From Microbacterium sp. SD291 (GTDB lineage: Bacteria; Actinomycetota; Actinomycetes; Actinomycetales; Microbacteriaceae): 50,895 nt of DNA. Position numbers and translations under genes: made by a program. The stretch spans positions 1 through 50,895 of the forward strand of contig NZ_JADIJR010000023.1 in the NCBI RefSeq assembly GCF_017355365.1. Reading direction: 5' to 3'. Of the stretch, positions 1-8,875 are shown in pieces; positions within the stretch are counted from its first letter, which is position 1, and each line of letters opens with the position of its first letter. The notes under the pieces were generated by a model, which saw nothing but the letters and a program-made list of their open reading frames with translations, was not told the DNA's origin and made no database searches.

Positions 1-372
1 CCCGTCGAGCAGTGCTTCCCGCAGTGCGGGGTAGCGGGCCGGGAGTCGTTCCCCGGAGGTGACGCTGACCTCCCGGTGCACGGCATCCGCCGCCTTGCTC
101 ACTTTCGATGCACCGGGGGCATCCGTGAGGAGGGCCCGTTGCAGGAGCTCATTCAGGTTCCGGCATCCGAACCCGTTCGCGAAATCCACATCCGCACTCG
201 CGACAGTCTCCACGACCACCGCCTCCAACAGCCGCAGCGCCTTCCCCGCACCCAGCAGCACCGTGAGCTTCTCGGCACCCGACAGGGTGCCGACCGTATC
301 CGCACCAAGCATCCCGGCGAGGTCGGAGACGACCCCCTCCAGGACTGCCGCGGTGCTGTTCATACCCTCCAT
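1..372 (-). CDS. DUF222 domain protein (HNH endonuclease-type family), N-terminal part
   Basis: Reading leftward, the frame is open from an ATG at 372 (second ATG three codons on, at 363) to the window edge, so only about 124 residues are visible and there is no stop. The protein begins MEGMNSTAAVLEGVVSDL and continues with an Ala/Leu-rich helical stretch, then the pattern NGFGCRNLNELLQRAL and later ERLPARYPALREAL. This is typical of the DUF222 domain found in the many DUF222-HNH proteins of Actinobacteria. The HNH part would lie outside the window. A GGAGG sits just before the 363 ATG but too close for a good ribosome site, so the start is uncertain. DUF222-HNH genes are often multicopy; function is not established. 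Confidence 0.75.
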   Translation of the reverse strand, partial: MEGMNSTAAVLEGVVSDLAGMLGADTVGTLSGAEKLTVLLGAGKALRLLEAVVVETVASADVDFANGFGCRNLNELLQRALLTDAPGASKVSKAADAVHREVSVTSGERLPARYPALREALLDG

Positions 373-548
373 TGAACACCGGACCACCGACATTCCGACC
401 CCGGAATCGGCCAGGTCAGCAAAGAAAAGCAGATACTTCTCGAGACCCCATCTGAGCGACGCTGTCGACGCGTCAGCCTCGTCTCCTCGAGGCGCCTGTA
501 GGGCCTCGGGTGCTGCGTGCGCACCCGGCACGTTAGTCTTGAGGTGAC

Positions 549-1658
549 ATGCTCGAACTCGATCTCTCCGCCGACATCCAGGCCCTCCGCGTCACCTACG
601 GTGACATCCGCGAGGTCGTCGATGTCGATGCGCTCCGCTCCGACATCGCCCGACTCAGTGAAGAGGCCGGTGCCCCCGACCTCTGGGATGACACCGTGCG
701 GGCTCAGAAGGTGACCAGCGCGCTCAGCCACCGCCAGTCGGCGCTCGCCAGGATTGAGGGGATCGGGCGTCGCCTGGACGACCTCGAGGTGCTCATCGAC
801 CTCGCCAACGAGATGGGCGACGAGGACTCCGCGATCGAGGCACGCAACGAGCTCGCCGCTCTCACCGACATCATCAGCCAGCTCGAAGTGCAGACGCTGA
901 TGGACGGCGAATACGACGAGCGCAGCGCCATCATCACCATCCGCTCCGGCGCGGGCGGCGACGACGCCACCGACTTCGCCGAGATGCTGATGCGCATGTA
1001 CCTGCGCTGGGCCGAGCGGCACAAGTACCCCGTCAAGGTCATGGACACCTCCTACGCGGAGGGGGCGGGCATCAAGTCCGCGACCTTCGAGATCGATGCG
1101 CCCTACGCATTCGGCACCATCTCGGTCGAGGCCGGAACCCACCGCCTCGCCCGCATCAGCCCGTTCGGATCGGCCGACAAGCGCCAGACGTCCTTTGCGG
1201 CCGTCGAGGTCATCCCGCTGATGGAGGAGGCGACCGAGGTCGACATCCCCGAGAACGACATCCGCGTCGACGTCTTCCGCTCCTCCGGCCCCGGCGGTCA
1301 GTCGGTCAACACGACCGACTCCGCCGTGCGCCTCACGCACCTCCCGAGTGGCATCGTCGTCTCGATGCAGAACGAGAAATCGCAGATCCAGAACCGCGCG
1401 GCCGCCATGCGCGTGCTGCAGACCCGACTCCTGCTGCTGCAGAAGGAGGAGGAGGCCGCGAAGAAGAAGGAGCTCGCCGGCAACATCACGGCGAGCTGGG
1501 GCGATCAGATGCGCTCCTACTTCCTCTACGGGCAGCAGCTGGTCAAGGACCTCCGCACCGGGCATGAATCCGGCAACCCGGCTGCGGTCTTCGACGGCGA
1601 TCTCGACGGCTTCATCTCGGCGGGCATCCGCTGGCGCAAGCGCAAAGAAGAAGACTGA
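549..1658 (+). CDS. prfB: Peptide chain release factor 2
   Basis: Release factor 2 (369 aa, normal length) recognises UGA and UAA stop codons in the ribosomal A site and triggers peptide release. Visible signatures are the SPF anticodon-like tripeptide at residues 204-206 (RISPFGSADKR) and the GGQ catalytic loop at 249-251 (SGPGGQSVNTTDSA). The N-terminal third is the acidic, helical PCRF region. The frame is continuous from the ATG, so the programmed +1 frameshift with an in-frame UGA near codon 25, known from E. coli and many other bacteria, is absent. A -10-like TAGTCT lies 9 nt before the ATG, and GAGGTG could serve as a ribosome site. It is followed at once by a long perfect hairpin terminator. 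Confidence 0.97.
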   Translation: MLELDLSADIQALRVTYGDIREVVDVDALRSDIARLSEEAGAPDLWDDTVRAQKVTSALSHRQSALARIEGIGRRLDDLEVLIDLANEMGDEDSAIEARNELAALTDIISQLEVQTLMDGEYDERSAIITIRSGAGGDDATDFAEMLMRMYLRWAERHKYPVKVMDTSYAEGAGIKSATFEIDAPYAFGTISVEAGTHRLARISPFGSADKRQTSFAAVEVIPLMEEATEVDIPENDIRVDVFRSSGPGGQSVNTTDSAVRLTHLPSGIVVSMQNEKSQIQNRAAAMRVLQTRLLLLQKEEEAAKKKELAGNITASWGDQMRSYFLYGQQLVKDLRTGHESGNPAAVFDGDLDGFISAGIRWRKRKEED

Positions 1659-1704
1659 GCATACGAGTGAGGCCCCGGAGCGATCCGGGGCCTCACTCGT
1701 ATGC
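1659..1704. terminator. Bidirectional hairpin terminator between prfB and the DUF2510 gene
   Basis: A perfect 21-bp inverted repeat (arms 1659-1679 and 1684-1704) with a 4-nt GCGA loop begins directly after the prfB stop. The stem core is GGCCCCGGA/TCCGGGGCC. It lies between two converging genes, so it can terminate both. There is no strong U-run on either side, as is common in high-GC Actinobacteria. Confidence 0.9.
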
Positions 1705-1710
1705 GGTCGA

Positions 1711-2748
1711 TCAGTAGGCGGCGCCCTCGAGCGTGCCGGTGACATCCTCGTAGCTGATGACGATGCACTGGATCGACCGATCGTCCCAGCGGGTCCACAG
1801 CGCCTGCGTCGGGTAGTACCAGTAGTAATCGAGTGTCGATTCGGTGTAGCTGATGCCTATGAACTCCTCGAACGCGGCGTGGCAGATGCGGTCTGTCTCG
1901 GCCTGGACCTCGCTGTCGCCCGGGAAGTCTCCCTCCGGCAGCTCGGTCACGAGGTACACCTCGTCGGTGTGCGGCTGGTCGCAGGGGACGACCGGCACCT
2001 CGAAGACCTCTTCCTCCCAGTCCTCGACGAGAGGCAGGCAGTCACCGACCTCGAGCTCGGCGACGACGACCATCTCGGCGCCCTCGATCACCGAGGGGCC
2101 CTCCGTCTCGTCCGCGGGATCGTCAGCGGCCGGCGGATTCGCGCTGGGTGCGACGACGGGGGAGTCGTCGGCTGTCAGGGCCGAGCCGATGCCGACCGAG
2201 ATCAGTGCGATGGCTGCTGCGAGGACCCCGCCGAGCAGCGTCACGCCCAAGCCCGTGATCCCCGGCCACTTCGCGCCGCGAAGGAACAGCGACACCAGCG
2301 AGACGACGAAGGCCAGGCCGAGCACGATCCAGCCGGCCACCGCGATCGGCGGGATGCAGGCGAGCACGACGCCGACCACTGCCGCACAGAGACCGACGAG
2401 TCCGAGAACCGAGACCTTTCCTGCGGGTGCGGCAGCCGGTGCCGGGGCATACCCGGAGGCTGCCGGATATCCGGATCCTGTCGGGTATCCCGATGCTGCG
2501 GGGTATCCCGATGCTGCTGGGTATCCCGGGGAGGGAACAGCGGGCGACAGCGGAGTCTGCGACGGGATCGCGTAGGGAGGCGTGAAGGGCTCGGCATCGA
2601 CCGCGGTGGCCTCCGGAGCCGGTACCTCCGGAACCGGCTCCGCCGGCGTGGCCGACGGTGCGGCCGTCACGTGCGTCGTCCACTGCGTGCCGTCCCACCA
2701 GCGGAGCTGGCCGGAGCCGTCGTCGTACCAGCCGGCCGGTGTCGTCAT
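1711..2748 (-). CDS. DUF2510 membrane protein with septum-formation-like C-terminal domain
   Basis: 345-residue membrane protein of unknown function. Residues 1-30 (MTTPAGWYDDGSGQLRWWDG) form a DUF2510 domain with its conserved W and Y pattern. A Pro-rich linker with GYP repeats follows (about 35-108), then two adjacent hydrophobic segments (about 112-160) and a third after KWPGITG (about 165-190). The remaining C-terminal domain has VGDCLPLVED, VVPCDQPHTDEVYLV and a late RSIQCIV cysteine. This resembles the Septum_form family, in which such a domain follows a membrane anchor. Its neighbour at 2770-4089 is a paralog with the same N-terminal half but a different C-terminal domain. The name of the C-terminal family should not be taken as proof of a division role. 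Start chosen by identity with the paralog's MTTPAGWYDDGSG. Confidence 0.85.
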   Translation of the reverse strand: MTTPAGWYDDGSGQLRWWDGTQWTTHVTAAPSATPAEPVPEVPAPEATAVDAEPFTPPYAIPSQTPLSPAVPSPGYPAASGYPAASGYPTGSGYPAASGYAPAPAAAPAGKVSVLGLVGLCAAVVGVVLACIPPIAVAGWIVLGLAFVVSLVSLFLRGAKWPGITGLGVTLLGGVLAAAIALISVGIGSALTADDSPVVAPSANPPAADDPADETEGPSVIEGAEMVVVAELEVGDCLPLVEDWEEEVFEVPVVPCDQPHTDEVYLVTELPEGDFPGDSEVQAETDRICHAAFEEFIGISYTESTLDYYWYYPTQALWTRWDDRSIQCIVISYEDVTGTLEGAAY

Positions 2749-2769
2749 CGGATCGTCCGTTCCCGAGGA

Positions 2770-4089
2770 TCAGCCGGCACTGGGTTCCACGGAGATGCGA
2801 GCGATCTCCTGCATGAACTCGTTGGTGATGACCACGGTGTAGGAGGTGCTCTCGGCGACGTCGAAGGTGATCAGTCCCTCGATGCTCTCGCCTGCGCTCA
2901 GGTCGCCGCTGTCGAGCTGTCCGTCCGCGAAGAAGTCGTAGGTGCCCTGGGCGCCGTCGGCGGTCTCGATCGCGAAGTACAGCGGATTGACGGAGGTGGT
3001 GCCCTCGACCCCGGTCCACGTCAGATCGACGATCAGGAAGCCGCCTTTCGTCGAGGGGAAATCCGTGCCGTCCGTCGTGCTCCAGGTCGCGGACTCGAGA
3101 GTGATCTCGCTCGATCCGGAGAGCTGCTGGATGATCACCGGTTCGCCGAGAGTGCCTTCTACGACCTCGGGCGGCGTTCCGAAGTCCTCGTCCGTCCCCT
3201 CGTCCGTCCCCTCTTCGGTGCCGAGGGACGGCGGCGCGGACGGAAGATCCGGCATGGACTGGCCGAGGGCGAGCGCGAAGAACACGAAGGACATGATCAC
3301 GCCGAGGATGGTGCCCACGACGGAGACGATGACACCAGTGATGCCCGGCCACTTCCTGCCCTTGAGGAAGAGCGAGATCAGGGAGACGATGAACCCCGCC
3401 GGGAGCAGGATCCATCCGACGAAGGCGATGATCGGCACGCAGACGAGGATGAGACCGAGGACGGCGAGTCCGAGGCCGACGAGCCCGAGCACCGACATCG
3501 GCACCGGGCCTGCGGGTGCCGTGCCGTACGGTGCCTGGTAGCCGCCCGCGGGGTATCCCGGGATCGACTGCGCGTAACCGGGCGCCGCAGCCCCGGGATA
3601 GCCGGGTGCGGCAGCGGCGTAGCCGGGCGTCGCGGGGGTGTACGGCTGCGGAGCCTGGCCCGGGTATCCCTGGGCGGGCCCCGGGTGCGCCTGCGCCTGC
3701 GGAGCGGGGTATCCGGTGCCCGGATGCACCGGCGCACCTGCCGCGTACGGCGGCAGCTCGCCCGCACCCGGAGTCGCCTGCACCGTGGTTCCCGGTGCGA
3801 TGAACGGAGTGACGGGCTGCTCCGCAGCCGGAGCCGACCAGCTCTGCGCGTCCTCGGGGGCGATCACGGTCTCGGACGCGGTCTCTCCCGCCGGCTCGGC
3901 CGGTGCGTAGGACTCCGCCGGGATCTCCGGAACAGCGGCCACCTCGGGCACTTCAGGCACCTCAGGCACCTCAGGCACCTCAGTTGCGGCAGGCTCGGCG
4001 ACCGGAGCGAAATGCTCGGTCCACTGCTGTCCGTCCCACCAGCGATGACGCCCGGATCCGTCGTCGTACCAGCCTGCTGGTGTCGTCAT
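2770..4089 (-). CDS. DUF2510 membrane protein with DUF4352-like C-terminal domain
   Basis: 439-residue paralog of the neighbouring minus-strand gene. It has an N-terminal DUF2510 domain (MTTPAGWYDDGSGRHRWWDG), an E-V-P repeat stretch, a long Pro/Gly/Tyr-rich linker with many PGY units, then two hydrophobic segments (VLGLVGLGLAVLGLILVC and the following FVGWILLPAGFIVSLISLFL) and a third after KWPGITG. The C-terminal 120 residues form a beta-rich domain (LGEPVIIQQLSGSSEITLES ... FLIVDLTWTG) resembling DUF4352, an extracytoplasmic immunoglobulin-like fold often found in lipoproteins. A GAGGGG precedes the tandem ATG-ATG (4092 and 4089); the second is chosen to match the paralog. Function unknown; probably a cell-surface protein. 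Confidence 0.83.
   Translation of the reverse strand: MTTPAGWYDDGSGRHRWWDGQQWTEHFAPVAEPAATEVPEVPEVPEVPEVAAVPEIPAESYAPAEPAGETASETVIAPEDAQSWSAPAAEQPVTPFIAPGTTVQATPGAGELPPYAAGAPVHPGTGYPAPQAQAHPGPAQGYPGQAPQPYTPATPGYAAAAPGYPGAAAPGYAQSIPGYPAGGYQAPYGTAPAGPVPMSVLGLVGLGLAVLGLILVCVPIIAFVGWILLPAGFIVSLISLFLKGRKWPGITGVIVSVVGTILGVIMSFVFFALALGQSMPDLPSAPPSLGTEEGTDEGTDEDFGTPPEVVEGTLGEPVIIQQLSGSSEITLESATWSTTDGTDFPSTKGGFLIVDLTWTGVEGTTSVNPLYFAIETADGAQGTYDFFADGQLDSGDLSAGESIEGLITFDVAESTSYTVVITNEFMQEIARISVEPSAG
3941..3985. repeat. 9-bp tandem repeat coding for E-V-P units
   Basis: Five consecutive 9-mers close to ACCTCAGGC lie inside the DUF2510/DUF4352 gene. They encode a run of Glu-Val-Pro on the minus strand. 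In-frame 9-bp units can change in number without breaking the gene, so this may be a length-variable spot in the linker. Confidence 0.7.
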
Positions 4090-4273
4090 CATGTCCCCTC
4101 GAAGCTCGGCGTCCGTGGGGCGCACGGACATCGCACTCTCATGTATATCAGCGCGAGGTTGCGCCGCATCCTCCGGATCATGGGCAGGATTCACCATCCC
4201 GCGACGACAGCCACGACGCCTGCGGGGTGTCGCTCGCAGGCAGACGAATGCCCGCGCTTAGGCTCGAAGCGCC

Positions 4274-5341
4274 ATGATTCGGTTCGAGAACGTCACGAAA
4301 CGCTATCGCGGGACCACGAGGCCCGCACTGTCCGGAGTCGATTTCGAGGTGCAGCGAGGGGAATTCGTCTTCCTCGTCGGCGCTTCGGGGTCGGGCAAGT
4401 CGACATGTCTTCGCCTCATCCTCCGCGAGGACGTGCCCACGTCGGGCCGCGTCGCCGTGCTGGGGCGCGACCTGCGCTCCCTCGCGAACAGGAAGGTCCC
4501 GTATTTCCGCCGCCACATCGGCTCGGTGTTCCAGGACTTCCGGCTGCTCTCCTCGAAGACGGTGTTCCAGAACGTCGCCTTCACGCTGCAGGTGACCGGT
4601 TCCTCGCGCGGGTTCATCCAGCAGGCCGTGCCGGAGGCGCTCGCGCTCGTCGGACTCGACGGCAAGGAGAAGCGGATGCCGCATGAGCTCTCCGGCGGCG
4701 AGCAGCAGCGCGTCGCGATCGCCCGTGCCCTCGTGAACCGCCCGCAGGTGCTCCTCGCCGACGAGCCGACCGGAAACCTCGACCCCGGCACCTCCGTCGA
4801 CATCATGCAGCTGCTCGCCCGGATCAACGCCGGCGGCACGACCGTGCTGATGGCGACGCACGAAGCCGCGTTCGTCGATCAGATGCAGCGACGCGTGATC
4901 GAGCTCCGCGACGGAGAGATGGTGCGCGACGAGGTGCACGGCGGCTACGGCGACACCTCGAACATCCCGCGTCTGGTGCCGGAGGAGGTGCGCGGCGCGG
5001 CTGCGGCCGCCGCGCTCACGGCCGTGCAGGAGATCCAGCGTCAGACTGCCGACCTCTCGGTCGTGCGGGCCGCGTTCGCAGAGGAGCTGAGTGCGCAGCG
5101 CAAGGCCGCAGCCTCCGCCGCAGACGCCGTGCCCACGGCATCCGAGACCCCCGAGGCGCAGGCAGCGCCCATCGAACCGCAGGCGGCCCCCGAAGAGGAG
5201 GAGCCCGCCGCCGCTCCCGCCTCCGTCGGCCCGCGGACGCACCCGATCGTGCTCCCGCATGTGGACGTGGCCGAACTCGGGGTGGCCGACCGGCTCGGCC
5301 TCTCCGATGAGGGCACCGAGGAAGTGGGGCCGACCTCATGA
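4274..5341 (+). CDS. ftsE: Cell division ATP-binding protein FtsE with C-terminal extension
   Basis: ATPase of the FtsEX complex, which couples ATP hydrolysis to control of peptidoglycan hydrolases at the septum. Walker A is GASGSGKST at residues 36-44; the signature LSGGEQQR and Walker [14 protein letters not shown] follow, with the switch histidine in MATHEAAF. The ABC core ends near residue 225, and a further 130 residues rich in Ala, Pro and Glu extend to residue 355; E. coli FtsE (about 222 aa) lacks this. A -10-like TAGGCT at 4259-4264 lies 9 nt before the ATG and no ribosome site is seen, suggesting a leaderless or near-leaderless transcript. ftsX starts within its stop codon (ATGA). 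Confidence 0.95.
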   Translation: MIRFENVTKRYRGTTRPALSGVDFEVQRGEFVFLVGASGSGKSTCLRLILREDVPTSGRVAVLGRDLRSLANRKVPYFRRHIGSVFQDFRLLSSKTVFQNVAFTLQVTGSSRGFIQQAVPEALALVGLDGKEKRMPHELSGGEQQRVAIARALVNRPQVLLADEPTGNLDPGTSVDIMQLLARINAGGTTVLMATHEAAFVDQMQRRVIELRDGEMVRDEVHGGYGDTSNIPRLVPEEVRGAAAAAALTAVQEIQRQTADLSVVRAAFAEELSAQRKAAASAADAVPTASETPEAQAAPIEPQAAPEEEEPAAAPASVGPRTHPIVLPHVDVAELGVADRLGLSDEGTEEVGPTS

Positions 5342-6252
5342 GAATCGGACTCATCCTGATGGAGGCCCTCGGCGGTCTCCGACGCAACATCTCGATGGTG
5401 ATCTCCGTCGTGCTGGTCACCTTCGTCTCGCTGACGTTCGTCGGCGCGGCGATCCTGATGCAGGCGCAGATCGGCACGATGCGCGGCTACTGGACCGAGC
5501 GCGCCCAGGTGGCCGTGTACATGTGCTCGGCCATCTCAGAGTCCCAGACCTGCGTCGAAGGCGGGGCCACAGAGGACCAGGTGAACGCCGTGCGGGCCCA
5601 GCTCGAGGGGGAGGCGCTTGCGCCGCTCATCAGCGAGGTGAGCTTCGACGACAAGGAGGCGACGTACGCCAAGCTCGTCGAGCAGCTCGGCGAGGAGCAG
5701 GCGAGCGTCATCACCGCAGACCAGGCGTTCGAGGTGTTCTTCGTCACCATGAAGGACCCTGGTCAGTCGCAGGTGATCTCCGAGGCGTTCAACGGGGTGG
5801 CGGGGGTGGAGCAGGTCCAGGACCAGCTCCAGTACCTCGAGCCGCTCTTCTCGGCGCTCACCGTCGCGACCTACATCGCGGTCGGCATCGCCGCGCTCAT
5901 GCTCGTCGCCGCGATCCTGCTGATCGGCACGACGATCCGGCTCTCCGCCTACGCTCGGCGCAAGGAGATCGGGATCATGCGCCTGGTCGGGGCGTCGAAC
6001 CGGTTCATCCAGACGCCGTTCGTGCTGGAGGGCGTCTTCGCGGCCTTCCTCGGCTCGGTGCTGGCCAGCGTCGCGGTCGTCGCCGGCATCCACTTCGGAG
6101 TGGACCGCTACCTCCGAGGGCGTGTTCCCTTCATCACGACGTGGATCTCGATGACGGATGCCCTCTATGTCGTACCCGTCCTGATCGGCATCGGGGTCGT
6201 GCTCGCGGCGCTCTCCGCCGGGTTCGCCATCCGTCGGTGGCTGCGCACCTGA
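5338..6252 (+). CDS. ftsX: Cell division protein FtsX (permease-like)
   Basis: 304-residue membrane partner of FtsE. It has an N-terminal transmembrane helix ([20 protein letters not shown]), a roughly 140-residue extracytoplasmic domain with two Cys ([12 protein letters not shown]), then three helices near the C-terminus ([20 protein letters not shown], the [20 protein letters not shown] region, and [19 protein letters not shown]). The motif [14 protein letters not shown] is typical of the FtsX permease family. The extracytoplasmic loop is the part known in other bacteria to contact hydrolase partners. The ATG overlaps the ftsE stop by 4 nt, so the two are translationally coupled. Confidence 0.95.
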   Translation: MRIGLILMEALGGLRRNISMVISVVLVTFVSLTFVGAAILMQAQIGTMRGYWTERAQVAVYMCSAISESQTCVEGGATEDQVNAVRAQLEGEALAPLISEVSFDDKEATYAKLVEQLGEEQASVITADQAFEVFFVTMKDPGQSQVISEAFNGVAGVEQVQDQLQYLEPLFSALTVATYIAVGIAALMLVAAILLIGTTIRLSAYARRKEIGIMRLVGASNRFIQTPFVLEGVFAAFLGSVLASVAVVAGIHFGVDRYLRGRVPFITTWISMTDALYVVPVLIGIGVVLAALSAGFAIRRWLRT

Positions 6253-6312
6253 TGTAGGCTGGTGGGCTGGCCGAAACGAGCCGGCCGGAGCAGCAGAGAG
6301 AGCAGGAGCATC

Positions 6313-6789
6313 ATGCCCAGGGAACGCGGGGAGAAGGTCGTCGCGACCAATCGTCGCGCACGTCACGACTACAACATCGAGAAGTCGTACGAGGCGGGGA
6401 TGGTGCTCACCGGCACCGAGGTCAAGTCGCTGCGCCAGGGGCGCGCGAACCTCAGCGACGGCTACGCGTTCATCAAGGGCAACGAGGTGTTCCTCGACTC
6501 CGTGCACATCCCCGAGTACTCGCAGGGGCACTGGACGAACCACTCGGCCAAGCGCATCCGCAAGCTGCTGCTGCACCGCGAGGAGATCGAGAAGCTCGCG
6601 CACGCCGTCTCGGCTGGCGGCTACACCCTCGTTCCGCTCAAGCTCTACTTCTCCGACGGCCGCGCGAAGGTCGAGATCGCCCTGGCCAAGGGCAAGCGCG
6701 AGTTCGACAAGCGTCAGACTCTGCGCGAGCGTCAGGACACCCGCGAGGCGGAGCGCGCGATGCGCCTGCGCAACCGCGTCGGCGAGTGA
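6313..6789 (+). CDS. smpB: SsrA-binding protein SmpB
   Basis: 158-residue partner of tmRNA in trans-translation, which rescues stalled ribosomes. The core is typical: VVATNRRARHDYNIEKSY, then the GxExKSLRQG motif (GTEVKSLRQGRANL), HIPEYSQG and the basic C-terminal tail rich in Arg (FDKRQTLRERQDTREAERAM). The ATG at 6313 is chosen because AGGAG lies 5 nt upstream and the family begins near MPRERGEKVV; a longer frame upstream is non-conserved. A TAGGCT -10-like box at 6255-6260 would give smpB its own promoter with a leader of about 45 nt inside the ftsX-smpB gap. No tmRNA gene was recognised in this window. The ftsE-ftsX-smpB order is common in Actinobacteria. Confidence 0.96.
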   Translation: MPRERGEKVVATNRRARHDYNIEKSYEAGMVLTGTEVKSLRQGRANLSDGYAFIKGNEVFLDSVHIPEYSQGHWTNHSAKRIRKLLLHREEIEKLAHAVSAGGYTLVPLKLYFSDGRAKVEIALAKGKREFDKRQTLRERQDTREAERAMRLRNRVGE

Positions 6790-6801
6790 CCCGCCCCGCT
6801 C

Positions 6802-8685
6802 TCAGGGACCCAGTGCCGGCGTGAAGCCGAACACCCGCCCCAGGAACATCAGCTCGCGACCCAGCGCGTCGACGATCGTGTCCGCGCTGCGGAAGCCGTG
6901 CCCCTCGGGGTAGAGGACGTACTCGTGGTCGACGCCCCGCGCGGCCAGCGCGTCGCGGATCGCCTCGGACTGCGACGGGGGCACGACGCGATCGTCGCCG
7001 CCCTGCATCAGCAGGACGGGGACGTCGATCCGCTCGGCGTGCGTGAGCGGCGACCGTTCGATGTAGAGGGATTCGGATGCCGGGAGAGGGCCGACGAGGC
7101 CTTCGATGTAGTGCGCCTCGAAGTCGTGCGAGTGCGCGGCGAGCATCCGCAGATCGGCCACGCCGTAGCGGCTGATGCCCGCGGCGAACGTGCCTCCTCG
7201 CACCAGCGCCGACAGCACGGTCCAGCCGCCGGCTGAGCTGCCGCGGATCGCGATGCGAGCGGGGTCGGCGAGGCCTGCTTCGGCGAGGCCGCGTGCCGCG
7301 GCGATCACGTCGTCAACGTCCACGACGCCCCACTGTCCGCGCAGACGCTCGCGGTAGGCCCTGCCGTAGCCCGTCGAGCCGCCGTAGTTCACGTCGAGCA
7401 CCCCGATGCCCCGGCTCGTGTAGAACGCGATCGCGCCGGATGCCGCCCCGGTGACGTGAGCGGTGGGTCCGCCGTGCACGAACACGACATAGGGCGCCAG
7501 CTCCCCGTCGGGGGCCGTCACGCCCGGATTCGCCGGCGCGTACGCGAACGCGTGCACGGGGCCGTGCATGCCATCGACCACGATCGGCCGTGCGGGCGGC
7601 ATCCACGCGGCGTCGACCGCCGCCCCTCCTCGCACCGCGACGGTCTCGCCCGAGTCCACGTCGACGCACCACAGACCGGGGGCTGCGCCGCTGGCGTTGC
7701 CGGAGACCAGCACGAGGGAGTCCGTCACGTCATCGACGCTGATGTGGCCGTCGCACGGCACGTCGAGCGCGCGGGCCTCGCCTTCCGATGAGAGGAGCAC
7801 GAGCTCGTCGCGGCCGTTCGTGCGCACGGCCACGACCCGGCCGTCCGCGAGCGGCTGGTACCACCTGTTGCCGAGCACCCACAGGCCGTAGCCGGTGTCG
7901 GCGTCGTCGGTCGCCTCGGCCGTGGTGCGCGGCTCCGGCTCGCCCTGCGGGATCGTGCCGTCCAGACGCAGACGGTGCAGCTGCCAGCGACCCGTCGGAT
8001 CGTCGGCGTAGAGCAGTTCGGCGTCGCTCGTCCATTCCGGCTGCAGCGCCGACAGCGTGGGGATCGTCGCCCCTGCATCCGGGCCGTCGATCGCGGCGAC
8101 GAGCAGCGTGGCGCTCTCCCACGGCATCTGCCTGCCGCTCCACTCGACCCACGCCAGGCGCGTCCCGTCGGGGGAGAGCGCGGGGTGCGCGAAGAACGTC
8201 GATCCCTGCACCAGCACGCGGATCGCCGACGGGTCGCCGGCCGCCGAGCCGTCGGTCGGGATCTCCACGATCGCGCGCAGGTGGGGCTCGGCCGTGAGGT
8301 CCTCGCGCACGGCCAGCAGCCGTCCGTGCTGGAACCGCAGGCCGCCGTGCGCCGGGCCGGGAGGGGTGAGCGGCACGGGGGCGCCGCCACGCGGCATCCG
8401 GTGCACCCGCTGGTCCGCGGAGTCGACGAAGTAGAGCGTGCCGTCGGCATCCGCCGTCCAGGCCCCGCCTCCGTACTCGTGCACTCGCGAACGCGCGCTC
8501 CACGGGGCGGGGAGCACCTCGTGACCGGTCGACGTGCGGACGCTGACCCGCCCGCGCTCGGCAGGCACCGACTCACCCCACCAGATCTCCTCGCCGACGA
8601 ACCGCGCACCGTCGATGCGGGGGGAGGACGCCGCGACCGACGCGGCGGTGAACGGAGATGGCCAGGTCCCGTACGGCATCGACAT
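6802..8685 (-). CDS. S9 family prolyl oligopeptidase-type serine peptidase
   Basis: 627-residue cytoplasmic peptidase (no signal peptide seen). The first roughly 380 residues read as a beta-propeller-like region with repeats such as LSPDGTRLAWVEW and SDAELLYADD. The C-terminal part is an alpha/beta hydrolase. The nucleophile motif is GSSAGG with Ser484; the acid is in LMQGGDDRVVPP and the His in LYPEGHGFR, and GGSTGYGRAYRERLRGQWG is the usual S9C block. It probably cleaves short peptides or acyl-peptides; the substrate is unknown. TAGGCT on the minus strand (8697-8692) ends 6 nt before the ATG, so the message is probably leaderless, which supports the start. The 3' end faces smpB with a 12-nt gap. 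Confidence 0.92.
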   Translation of the reverse strand: MSMPYGTWPSPFTAASVAASSPRIDGARFVGEEIWWGESVPAERGRVSVRTSTGHEVLPAPWSARSRVHEYGGGAWTADADGTLYFVDSADQRVHRMPRGGAPVPLTPPGPAHGGLRFQHGRLLAVREDLTAEPHLRAIVEIPTDGSAAGDPSAIRVLVQGSTFFAHPALSPDGTRLAWVEWSGRQMPWESATLLVAAIDGPDAGATIPTLSALQPEWTSDAELLYADDPTGRWQLHRLRLDGTIPQGEPEPRTTAEATDDADTGYGLWVLGNRWYQPLADGRVVAVRTNGRDELVLLSSEGEARALDVPCDGHISVDDVTDSLVLVSGNASGAAPGLWCVDVDSGETVAVRGGAAVDAAWMPPARPIVVDGMHGPVHAFAYAPANPGVTAPDGELAPYVVFVHGGPTAHVTGAASGAIAFYTSRGIGVLDVNYGGSTGYGRAYRERLRGQWGVVDVDDVIAAARGLAEAGLADPARIAIRGSSAGGWTVLSALVRGGTFAAGISRYGVADLRMLAAHSHDFEAHYIEGLVGPLPASESLYIERSPLTHAERIDVPVLLMQGGDDRVVPPSQSEAIRDALAARGVDHEYVLYPEGHGFRSADTIVDALGRELMFLGRVFGFTPALGP

Positions 8686-8691
8686 GCTTCG

Positions 8692-8697
8692 AGCCTA
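8692..8697 (-). promoter_or_regulatory. -10 box of leaderless S9 peptidase transcript
   Basis: TAGGCT on the minus strand, with 6 nt between its end and the ATG. The initiating nucleotide would fall on or beside the start codon. Confidence 0.6.
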
Positions 8698-8875
8698 CGG
8701 CCGGATGACACACGGCGTCACAGAGGATGCGGCGCCCCCGCGACGTGCCGTAGGTTTCTGGAAACGCCCGGTTCGCGCCGAGCGTGGAGCGACAGCCGAG
8801 CCCGGCACCCGCCCGCGAATGATGCCGTCGGCATCGTCCGCGGCCCCGTGCCCGCCCTGTCCCCCTGGAGAGAAG

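Noticed and set aside
59..547. Plus-strand ORFs of 99-162 codons opposite the DUF222 gene
   Set aside because: They are antisense to the DUF222 coding frame and show only Ser/Arg-rich sequence.
1348..4686. A 1112-codon plus-strand open frame
   Set aside because: It crosses prfB, the antisense of two well-supported minus-strand genes and part of ftsE; composition is Arg/Gly-rich with no domain, a typical GC-rich shadow frame.
6790..6801. tmRNA gene next to smpB
   Set aside because: Only 12 nt separate smpB from the converging peptidase gene, so there is no room, and no tRNA-like ends were seen.
8686..8875. Possible SAH or SAM riboswitch before metF
   Set aside because: Strings such as CGAGCG...GGAGCGAC recall parts of an SAH aptamer, but the rest of the core is missing.
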